Source of the DNA: Peptostreptococcus russellii
GTDB taxonomy: Bacteria; Bacillota; Clostridia; Peptostreptococcales; Peptostreptococcaceae
DNA: 64,000 nucleotides
Assembly: GCF_900110295.1 (NCBI RefSeq)
Contig: NZ_FODF01000007.1
Location: forward strand, 1-64,000
Direction of reading: 5' to 3'
Shown: positions 8,392-15,806 of the stretch, one piece after another
How positions within the stretch are numbered: the first letter of the stretch is position 1
Layout: every line of letters starts with the position of its first letter
Notes under the pieces: generated by a model
Told to the model about the DNA's origin: nothing
The model's input: only the letters and a program-made list of their open reading frames with translations
Databases searched by the model: none
Translations under genes and position numbers: made by a program

Positions 8392-8408
8392 ACATAGGTC
8401 GGAAGGTA
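8383..8408 (-). terminator. pta terminator
   Basis: An 11-base-pair stem (8383-8393 with 8398-8408, one G-U type mismatch) is followed on the minus strand by TATTTTTTA, just after the pta stop codon. Confidence 0.85.
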
Positions 8409-8424
8409 TAATCATTAATAATTA

Positions 8425-9396
8425 CTACATAACGCTCTGACAAGCTGTTATTATACTTAGCTTATAAACATCTTCTGCATTACATCCTCTTGATAAGTCA
8501 GTTATAGGCTTATTTAATCCCTGAAGTATTGGACCTAATGCTTCGAATCCACCTAATCTCTGAGCTATCTTATATCCTATATTACCAGCTTCTAGAGATG
8601 GGAATATAAATACATTAGCATGTCCTGCAACCTTAGAACCTGGAGCCTTCTGACTACCTACTGATTCAACTATAGCAGCATCAAACTGTAATTCTCCGTC
8701 AAGTTCTAATTCTGGATCTAATTCATGAGCAAGCTTTGTAGCTTCTTCAACCTTAGTTGCTAAATCATGCTTAGCTGATCCCTTAGTTGAGAAACTTAAC
8801 ATAGCAACCTTTGGGTCTATTCCAAACATTTTTGCAGTCTTTGCACTTTCTACTGCAACCCCTGCTAGACCCTCAGCATCTAGTTCTATGTTTATTGCAC
8901 AGTCACCAAATATGTATCTAGTGTCGTCCTTCATCATTACGAAAGCACCACTTGTTCTTGATACGCCTGGCTTAGTCTTTATTATCTGAAGAGCTGGTCT
9001 TACAGTATCACCAGTTGAATGAACTGCACCACTTACCATACCGTCAACCTTGCCCATATAAGTAAGCATTGTTCCAAAATAGTTTTCGTCAAGAAGCTTC
9101 TTCTTAGCATCTTCTACAGTTGCCTTCCCCTTTCTTCTTTCAACGAAAGAATCTACCATAGCATCGAACTCATCATAGTTAGCTGGATCAACTATTTCAA
9201 CACCTTCAATATCTATATTCTTTTCAGCAGCTACTGCCTTAATCGCATCTACGCTACCTACTAGAACTGGTACTAATATACCTTCCTTGTGTAGTCTTGA
9301 AGCAGCTTCAAGTATTCTTGGTTCCTTTCCTTCTGGTAGTACTATTCTTACATTCTTACCTTCAATCTGAGCCTTTAGGCTTTCCATTAATTCCAT
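8425..9396 (-). CDS. pta: Phosphate acetyltransferase
   Basis: A 323-residue single-domain Pta that interconverts acetyl-CoA and acetyl phosphate, the step before acetate kinase in fermentative ATP production. The 'MLSFSTKGSAKHDLATKV' and 'ANVFIFPSLEAGNIGYKI' blocks are characteristic. The length fits the short class I enzymes of Firmicutes. The ATG at 9396 has GGAGG 8 bases upstream. It follows the RseC-like gene by 31 bases and its own terminator lies at 8383-8408. Acetate kinase is not in the window. Confidence 0.95.
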   Translation of the reverse strand: MELMESLKAQIEGKNVRIVLPEGKEPRILEAASRLHKEGILVPVLVGSVDAIKAVAAEKNIDIEGVEIVDPANYDEFDAMVDSFVERRKGKATVEDAKKKLLDENYFGTMLTYMGKVDGMVSGAVHSTGDTVRPALQIIKTKPGVSRTSGAFVMMKDDTRYIFGDCAINIELDAEGLAGVAVESAKTAKMFGIDPKVAMLSFSTKGSAKHDLATKVEEATKLAHELDPELELDGELQFDAAIVESVGSQKAPGSKVAGHANVFIFPSLEAGNIGYKIAQRLGGFEALGPILQGLNKPITDLSRGCNAEDVYKLSIITACQSVM

Positions 9397-9427
9397 TTTA
9401 TACCTCCAAATATTTATTTAATACGGT

Positions 9428-9889
9428 TTATAGAGTATCTACCGTATCTAAATCTATCATAACGCGAGTTACTGTAGGCATATATTCTCTACTATCCCTA
9501 AGTTTTGCGTCTTTAAGCTTGATTCCTAAATAAGCAAGCCCTGTAAATGCAAATCCAATCAGCATACTATACACTTCTAGCATATCGCCACCTATTGTAT
9601 TTTTAAGGACATAGTATCCTCCTACTGTACCAATAAGCAAAGCTATTAGCGGTATTCCATACATTATCCCCAATGCCTTCATTACATTTACCTTTTCCAT
9701 ACTTACCTCTACATAGTCACCAACCTTGGCACCTGCAGAGTTGTCGACCTCAACAATAAGATCTTGAGATTCACTACTTGTCTTCGAACTGAAGCACTTT
9801 CCACACTTCGCTCATGCAGATTGCCTCTGCATTTTAAATCTTGCAGTTTTTTCGTCGACTATCTCAACAATATATCCTTTTTGGTCCAT
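9428..9889 (-). CDS. RseC/MucC-family protein with in-frame TGA: candidate selenoprotein
   Basis: From ATG 9889 (GAGG about 7 bases upstream) the frame runs 25 codons to TGA (9814-9812) and then continues in the same frame without interruption to a stop at 9428, 153 codons in all. The parts before and after the TGA belong together. Residues 1-25 end in QRQSA, the TGA is position 26, and the chain resumes as AKCGKC. RseC relatives have Cys at that place (SACAKC), giving a CxxCxxC cluster. Two membrane helices follow (about 70-115). The simplest reading is selenocysteine at 26; a point-mutated pseudogene or a sequencing error is the alternative. An internal ATG at 9700 would give only a cluster-less 90-residue fragment. 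It lies between aspS and pta. Confidence 0.7.
9779..9814 (-). promoter_or_regulatory. SECIS-like hairpin following the in-frame TGA
   Basis: On the minus strand, 21 bases after the TGA, there is a stem TG-CTTC / GAAG-(A)-CA with a 5-base loop AGTTC (9779-9796). This meets the general bacterial SECIS description: an upper stem of at least 4 pairs, a small apical loop with a G among its first two bases, and a loop 16-37 bases after the UGA. The stem is short, so it is suggestive rather than proof. Confidence 0.5.
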
Positions 9890-9948
9890 ACTTTAACCTC
9901 ATTTTCTAATACACAAACTGTAAATAAACTTATTATAAATAAGTATTT

Positions 9949-11736
9949 CTATTTTTCTTCTTTAACATCTACCTTTATACTTAACTCTTCTAACTGCTCA
10001 TCATCAGCAAATGACGGTGCATTTGTCATAGGGCAAACAGCATTTTGATTCTTAGGGAAAGCTATGACTTCTCTTATATTATCTGCACCAGCAAGAAGCA
10101 TTACAAGTCTATCAAGACCAAATGCCAAACCACCATGTGGTGGAGTACCAAACTTAAATGCATCTATAAGGAATCCAAATTTATTGTAGGCTTCCTCATC
10201 AGTAAATCCTAAAGCTCTAAACATCTTCTGCTGTATTTGAGAGTCAGATATTCTTATTGAACCTCCACCTACTTCATAACCGTTCATTACTATATCATAC
10301 GCCTTTGCTCTTAGCTTATGCTTGTCTCCAGTTTCCAAATCATCAACATCTTCATCTAAAGGTGAAGTAAATGGATGATGCATTGCTGCAAATCTTCCTG
10401 TTTCTTCATCTTCTTCAAATATTGGGAATTCTGTTACCCATAACATATTAAACTGGTTTTTATCTGCTAATTCTAGCTTCTCTGCAACTGCTATTCTAAC
10501 CTGTCCTAAGGCATTGAATACTACAGAGTCCTTATCAGCTACAAATAATAGAAGATCCCCTTCTTTTGCATTCATAGCCTTTACTATATTTTCAAGTTCT
10601 TCTTCTGTAAAGAACTTAGCTATAGGAGATGCTACTCCTTCATCTGTAATCTTCATCCAAGCAAGTCCCTTAGCCTTATAAGTCTTTGCGTGATCTTCTA
10701 AGTGTGAAATTGCCTTTCTTGTGAACTTTTCAGCTCCGCCTTCTACATTTATACCTCTTACTGAGTATCCTTCCTTAGCACATCCTGAAAATACCTTAAA
10801 TCCACAATCTGCTACTGTATCTGTAATGTCTACAAATTCTAGACCATATCTTGTATCCGGCTTATCTGAACCAAATCTTCTCATAGCTTCTGCATATGTA
10901 ATTCTAGGGAATGGAATCTCAACGTCCTTATTTAAAACCTGTTTAAATATTTCTTTAAGCATTCCTTCCATTATTGTCATTACATCTTCTTCTTCTACAA
11001 ATGACATTTCACAGTCTATCTGAGTAAACTCTGGCTGTCTGTCAGCTCTTAAATCTTCATCTCTGAAACATTTTACTATCTGGAAGTATCTATCCATACC
11101 ACTTACCATTAGTAGCTGCTTGTATAGCTGTGGTGACTGTGGAAGTGCATAGAACTTTCCTTCATTTACTCTTGATGGAACAAGATAGTCTCTTGCACCT
11201 TCTGGAGTAGGTTTTACTAAGAATGGTGTTTCTATTTCACAGAAATGATTATCTGATAAATAATTTCTTACAACATTTGTAACCTTGTGTCTAAGCATAA
11301 GATTTTTCTGCATCTTAGGCTTTCTAAGATCTAAGTATCTATACTTTAATCTTAAAGATTCACTTACTTCATCGTCATCCTTTATATATATTGGTGGTGT
11401 TTGAGATTCATTAAGAACTCTAAGTTCTTCTGCAAATATTTCAATATCTCCAGTAGGCATATTAGCATTCTTAGACTGTCTTTCACATACCTTACCTCTT
11501 ACTGCTATTACATATTCGCTACCTAGCTTTTCTGCCTTCTTAAAAGCTTCTTCGCTAACATCTGTATCAAATACAACCTGAGCAATTCCAGCTCTATCTC
11601 TCAAATCAACGAAAACAAGTCCACCAAGATTTCTTTTCTTCTGAACCCATCCCATTATTATTACTTCTTTTCCTATGTCAGAAGCTCTTAAATCTCCTGC
11701 ATAAGAAGTTCTCTTAAATCCTTTTAAATTATCCAA
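9949..11736 (-). CDS. aspS: Aspartyl-tRNA synthetase
   Basis: A 595-residue bacterial-type class II synthetase charging tRNA-Asp. It has the N-terminal OB-fold anticodon domain ('GWVQKKRNLGGLVFVDLRDR'), class II motif 2 ('FRDEDLRADRQPEFTQID'), the bacterial GAD insertion domain in the middle, and motif 3 ('GLAFGLDRLVML'). Translation starts at TTG (11736) with GGAGG 8 bases upstream. It follows hisS by 16 bases, in one operon. No T-box leader is seen before the pair. Confidence 0.97.
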   Translation of the reverse strand: MDNLKGFKRTSYAGDLRASDIGKEVIIMGWVQKKRNLGGLVFVDLRDRAGIAQVVFDTDVSEEAFKKAEKLGSEYVIAVRGKVCERQSKNANMPTGDIEIFAEELRVLNESQTPPIYIKDDDEVSESLRLKYRYLDLRKPKMQKNLMLRHKVTNVVRNYLSDNHFCEIETPFLVKPTPEGARDYLVPSRVNEGKFYALPQSPQLYKQLLMVSGMDRYFQIVKCFRDEDLRADRQPEFTQIDCEMSFVEEEDVMTIMEGMLKEIFKQVLNKDVEIPFPRITYAEAMRRFGSDKPDTRYGLEFVDITDTVADCGFKVFSGCAKEGYSVRGINVEGGAEKFTRKAISHLEDHAKTYKAKGLAWMKITDEGVASPIAKFFTEEELENIVKAMNAKEGDLLLFVADKDSVVFNALGQVRIAVAEKLELADKNQFNMLWVTEFPIFEEDEETGRFAAMHHPFTSPLDEDVDDLETGDKHKLRAKAYDIVMNGYEVGGGSIRISDSQIQQKMFRALGFTDEEAYNKFGFLIDAFKFGTPPHGGLAFGLDRLVMLLAGADNIREVIAFPKNQNAVCPMTNAPSFADDEQLEELSIKVDVKEEK

Positions 11737-11752
11737 TTAAAGTACCTCCGAT

Positions 11753-13015
11753 TTATAGTTCCTTTTTTAGCTCTTTTACAAGTTCACTTATTTTTACTTG
11801 TTTTTGTTCGCCAGTTTCCATATTCTTCAACGATGCTTCATCTTTTTCCAATTCATCATCGCCTATTACTATAGTATATTTGGCATTTATTTTATTAGCA
11901 TATTTAAACTGAGCCTTAACACTTTTGTCAAGATGATCTTTATCAGCTGATATATAATTGCTTCTAAGTTCCTTCAATATAGCAAATGACTTTAGCTTTG
12001 CTCTATCTCCTATAGTTACAATAAATATGTCTGTAGGAGCTGGTTTTTCTATTTCTATATTATTCGCCTCAAGTGTCAGCATCAATCTCTCTGCACCCAT
12101 CGCAAATCCTATACCACTATATCCTTCTGGTCCACCTATTTGTTCCACTAGACCATCATATCTTCCTCCGCCACATACTGTTGACTGACTTCCTAATCCA
12201 TTTGCAATTATTTCAAATGCTGTTCTTTTGTAATAATCTAGTCCTCTAACTATTTTCTTATCTACTTCATATCTAATGCCCATTTCATCTAGATATTTCT
12301 TCAAAGTCTCAAAGTGTTCCTTACAATCGTCACATAAATTATCTGCAATTAGAGGAATATCCTGAATATTTGCCTGACAAGTCTCATTTTTACAATCTAT
12401 AACTCTCATAGGATTTTTTTCTCTTCTATCATTGCATAAGTCGCAAAGTACATCTGACTTAGCCTCAAGATATTTTTTTAGTTTTTCATTGTATGTTTTT
12501 CTACATACTGGACAACCAACTGAATTTAATGAAACACTTAGATCTTTAAGACCTACTTCGTTTAAATACTGCATTGCAAGTTCTATTGCTTCTGCATCTA
12601 AAGAAGGTGTATCACTTCCTATGGCTTCTACTCCAAACTGATGGAATTGTCTCTGTCTCCCTGATTGTGGTCTTTCATATCTAAAACAAGGAATTATATA
12701 AAACAGCTTTGTAGGCTGTGCATCTGCATACATTTTATTTTCAATAAACGCTCTTATAACTCCTGCAGTACCTTCAGGCTTTAAGGTAATACTTCTATCA
12801 CCTCTATCTTTAAAGGAATACATTTCCTTCTGTACTATATCTGTAGTGTCTCCCACACCTCTCTGAAATAATTCAGTGTGCTCAAAAATAGGAGTTCTTA
12901 TCTCTTCATATCCATAAAGTGAGCAAAGTTTTCTAAATTTGCTTTCAAGGTAATTCCACTTATATGATTCTGAAGGGATGATATCTTTAGTTCCTCTTGG
13001 AGCTTTAATTACCAT
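11753..13015 (-). CDS. hisS: Histidyl-tRNA synthetase
   Basis: A 420-residue class II synthetase for tRNA-His. It starts with the signature 'APRGTKDI' and carries motif 2 ('CFRYERPQSGRQRQFHQFG'), the HisRS-specific 'RGLDYYKRTAFEI' and 'GGGRYDGLVE' segments, and a C-terminal anticodon-binding domain. The ATG at 13015 overlaps the end of hemZ by 11 bases and has GGGAGG upstream within hemZ, so the two are translationally linked. Confidence 0.97.
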   Translation of the reverse strand: MVIKAPRGTKDIIPSESYKWNYLESKFRKLCSLYGYEEIRTPIFEHTELFQRGVGDTTDIVQKEMYSFKDRGDRSITLKPEGTAGVIRAFIENKMYADAQPTKLFYIIPCFRYERPQSGRQRQFHQFGVEAIGSDTPSLDAEAIELAMQYLNEVGLKDLSVSLNSVGCPVCRKTYNEKLKKYLEAKSDVLCDLCNDRREKNPMRVIDCKNETCQANIQDIPLIADNLCDDCKEHFETLKKYLDEMGIRYEVDKKIVRGLDYYKRTAFEIIANGLGSQSTVCGGGRYDGLVEQIGGPEGYSGIGFAMGAERLMLTLEANNIEIEKPAPTDIFIVTIGDRAKLKSFAILKELRSNYISADKDHLDKSVKAQFKYANKINAKYTIVIGDDELEKDEASLKNMETGEQKQVKISELVKELKKEL

Positions 13016-14699
13016 TTTTCTCTACCTCCCTGTATTTTTTCAATATCATATCGTCTACTCTTTCCAAATATACTTGTAGATTTTTTACATCATCTACTCT
13101 TTCTATTCTATTTTCATCAAGATAGACAAACTTTGAAACTGCACCCGCGCCTATTGCATAGTTCGACTGCTTTTCTTCCATTATCTGCATATTATACAGA
13201 CACTCATATCCTTCTTTAGCATAGCCTATATTTTCTAGATTTCCAAGCATATGCTTTTGTCTATACATATAATACGGATTATACCCGTATTCATCCATAT
13301 ATTTTCTAGATAAAGATATCATATCTATTACCGTCTGATATCCTATTAATGCATCTTTATATGATTCCATATTAATATTTAAATCTGATGCTCTCTTTAA
13401 AGCCAGAGTATGTACTGTTACACTCTCAGGATTTAAAGAAACAATTTCTTTCATAGTATTTTCAACCATATCTAGATTTTCTCCAGGTAGCCCCAAAATC
13501 AAGTCCATATTTATATTGTCAAATCCTAATTCTCTTGCCAGAATAAAACAATCTTTAATGTCTTCTACACTGTGTTTTCTTCCTACAAAATCAAGTGTTT
13601 CTTGATTCATAGTCTGAGGATTTATACTTATTCTAGAAACATTGTTCCTCTTTAGAGCTTCAAGCTTTTCTCTTGTAATACTGTCAGGTCTACCTGCTTC
13701 AACTGTAAATTCTTTGATATTTGAAAGATCCAATCTCTCAAATAATCCCTGAATAAGATATTCTAGATCTTCTGCTTCTAATGCAGTCGGTGTTCCTCCA
13801 CCTATATAAAGAGTCTCTATTTCTTTTCCCTGTTTTTCAATTATATCTGCTACACCTTCAGCTTCTTTTAAAACAGTTTCTACATATTCATGTCTGTAAC
13901 TTCCAAACTTTTCCAAAGGATGTGAAGGGAAGGAACAATAAAGACATCTAGTAGGGCAAAATGGTACACTTACATATAAAGATATTTTTTTATCTGTTAC
14001 AGGATATATAAAGGGTCTCTCCCTAAGCGCTATATCTATTATTAGATCAAGCTTCTCATCCCTAATAAGATACTGTTTCTTCATATTTTCTCTTATATCT
14101 TCAATTTCTAGACCATCATCCAATAATTCCTGAACTATCTTGACAGGTCTAATACCTGTAAGAATTCCCCAAGGAACATTTGCATCAAATTTTTCATTTA
14201 AATAATAAAACAAACTTCTCTCGATTATTCTTTTAGATATTGTTCTAATATTATTATCTAATTTTTTATTAGTTTTTGCAAATATTTTTTTATTGTGCTC
14301 ATTATTATCTACTATTACTGTAGATATATTACCACTTTTTAGAGAATCTGTCATTCTATACTCAGAATTTAAGATATTTTTATTGCCTAAAATGCCTGAT
14401 TTTTCTGCAATAATACTATTTTTTTCTTCTTCACTAATTTTTCTTATATATATCTTTTCCGAAATTTCTTTTTTATATACTTCAACTGAATTTTCAAATA
14501 CTATAGTTTTAGTGAAAAGCTCAACACGGTCCTCTTTTCTCTCAACTTTTAATTCATTGACAACTAGTTCTGAATTTTCAACATCTTTGATAACGTCAAA
14601 ATCTTCTGAGCCCTCCACAAAGGAAAACTCAGAAGAAAATAACTTCAAAAATTCAGCGATTTCGTATTTGTAATCGTGTCCTTTTAACAAAACTCGCAT
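13005..14699 (-). CDS. hemZ: HemZ-like radical SAM protein (coproporphyrinogen dehydrogenase family)
   Basis: A 564-residue radical SAM enzyme. The iron-sulfur motif Cys248-x3-Cys252-x2-Cys255 sits in 'PFCPTRCLYCSFPSH', followed by 'YIGGGTPTALE'. The roughly 240-residue N-terminal extension before the radical SAM core is typical of HemZ, not HemN or HemW. HemZ is annotated as an oxygen-independent coproporphyrinogen oxidase, but its role in organisms without a full heme pathway is uncertain, and no other heme gene is present here. It starts one base after the MBL hydrolase stop codon. Confidence 0.88.
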   Translation of the reverse strand: MRVLLKGHDYKYEIAEFLKLFSSEFSFVEGSEDFDVIKDVENSELVVNELKVERKEDRVELFTKTIVFENSVEVYKKEISEKIYIRKISEEEKNSIIAEKSGILGNKNILNSEYRMTDSLKSGNISTVIVDNNEHNKKIFAKTNKKLDNNIRTISKRIIERSLFYYLNEKFDANVPWGILTGIRPVKIVQELLDDGLEIEDIRENMKKQYLIRDEKLDLIIDIALRERPFIYPVTDKKISLYVSVPFCPTRCLYCSFPSHPLEKFGSYRHEYVETVLKEAEGVADIIEKQGKEIETLYIGGGTPTALEAEDLEYLIQGLFERLDLSNIKEFTVEAGRPDSITREKLEALKRNNVSRISINPQTMNQETLDFVGRKHSVEDIKDCFILARELGFDNINMDLILGLPGENLDMVENTMKEIVSLNPESVTVHTLALKRASDLNINMESYKDALIGYQTVIDMISLSRKYMDEYGYNPYYMYRQKHMLGNLENIGYAKEGYECLYNMQIMEEKQSNYAIGAGAVSKFVYLDENRIERVDDVKNLQVYLERVDDMILKKYREVEKNGN

Positions 14700-14700
14700 A

Positions 14701-15327
14701 CTACTTCACCAATTTCATATAATAATTGCTCTTATTTTCTGCAGCAATTGTACTTGATGGTCCGTGTCCAGGATATATAGTCATACTGCCATCTAACTTT
14801 GAAAGTTTCTTCAAAGAATTTAGCATCTTTTCATAATCCCCACCATATAAATCAGTTCTTCCTATAGAACCCATAAATAATGTATCTCCAGTAAATATCT
14901 TATCTTCATTAACTATACACATTCCACCAGTAGTGTGACCTGGAGTGTCTATAAAAGTAAATTTATGCTTACCCATTGTCAGTTCATCACCTTCTGATAC
15001 ATAGATATCGGCTTCAAACTCTATTCCGCTTGTATAAAAATCACTACTTAAATTTTTCTTAGCGTCTATAAGCATTTCTCTTTCATTTTTATTTGCTACA
15101 ACTTCTGCACCAGTAATTTTCTTTAATTCCTCAACATCTGCAATATGATCCGCATGTGAGTGAGTAAGAATTATATATTTAACCTTAAGATTTTTATTTT
15201 TTATAAATTTTGCTTCTCTTTCAAGACATAAAGCAGGGTCTATAATTACTGCTTCTAAAGTGTTTTCATCATAATATATATATGAATTTTCCTGCATCAT
15301 CGAATCAATAAATACTTCTATTTTCAT
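14701..15327 (-). CDS. MBL-fold metallohydrolase (glyoxalase II-like)
   Basis: A 208-residue metallo-beta-lactamase-fold hydrolase with THSHADH (His56, His58, Asp60, His61), the later metal ligands in 'DTPGHTTGG' and 'FTGDTLF', and 'YPGHGPSSTI' near the end. This pattern matches the short YqgX-like glyoxalase II relatives that act on thioesters such as S-lactoylglutathione or related compounds; the substrate here is unknown. A strong AGGAGGAAG precedes the ATG. It sits between dtd and hemZ in one operon. Confidence 0.88.
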   Translation of the reverse strand: MKIEVFIDSMMQENSYIYYDENTLEAVIIDPALCLEREAKFIKNKNLKVKYIILTHSHADHIADVEELKKITGAEVVANKNEREMLIDAKKNLSSDFYTSGIEFEADIYVSEGDELTMGKHKFTFIDTPGHTTGGMCIVNEDKIFTGDTLFMGSIGRTDLYGGDYEKMLNSLKKLSKLDGSMTIYPGHGPSSTIAAENKSNYYMKLVK

Positions 15328-15336
15328 TGCTTCCTC

Positions 15337-15786
15337 CTAAAAATTTTTCTTAGAATCAATAAGGAGTGTAACAGGTCCATCGTTTATTAATTCAACCATC
15401 ATATGCGTTTGAAATCTTCCTGTTTCTGTCTTGATTCCCATTGCCTTTGCTTTGTTTACAAAGTCTATATAATATTCGTCTGCCTTATCAGGTCTTGCTG
15501 CATCACTAAATCCTGGTCTTCTACCTTTTCTGCAATCTCCAAATAATGTAAACTGGCTGACTACAAGAAGTTCTCCTCCTACATCTTTAAGCGAAAGATT
15601 CATCTTGTCATCCTCATCTTCAAATATACGAAGATTTACTATTTTTTCAACCATATATGAAGTGTCTTTTTCAGTGTCGTCTTCTCCTACACCTAATAAA
15701 ACTAATAAACCTTTTTCTATTTGTCCTGTAACTTCTCCATCTACTTTTACATTAGATGAAACAACTCTTTGTACTACTGCTCTCAT
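15337..15786 (-). CDS. dtd: D-aminoacyl-tRNA deacylase
   Basis: A 149-residue Dtd removing D-amino acids (and Gly from tRNA-Ala) from mischarged tRNAs. The two active-site signatures are present: '[17 protein letters not shown]' in the middle and the Gly-cisPro equivalent 'NDGPVT' near the C-terminus. It starts with the usual 'MRAVVQRV'. GGAGAG lies just upstream of the ATG. It is directly downstream of relA (21-base gap), the same pairing as in many Firmicutes. Confidence 0.96.
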   Translation of the reverse strand: MRAVVQRVVSSNVKVDGEVTGQIEKGLLVLLGVGEDDTEKDTSYMVEKIVNLRIFEDEDDKMNLSLKDVGGELLVVSQFTLFGDCRKGRRPGFSDAARPDKADEYYIDFVNKAKAMGIKTETGRFQTHMMVELINDGPVTLLIDSKKNF

Positions 15787-15806
15787 TGTCTCTCCTAACT
15801 ATATAC

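Noticed and set aside
9428-9700. The 90-residue fragment starting at 9700 as a complete gene
   Set aside because: It lacks the family's N-terminal Cys cluster. The preceding 63 codons are in the same frame, are conserved in pattern and have a proper start with ribosome-binding site at 9889.
14293-14673. Plus-strand frame of 126 codons inside hemZ
   Set aside because: It is a shadow on the opposite strand of the hemZ N-terminal region; no ribosome-binding site and a Ser/Phe/Leu-rich composition.
11737-15000. T-box or other leader for hisS and aspS
   Set aside because: hisS overlaps hemZ and aspS follows hisS by 16 bases, leaving no room for a leader.
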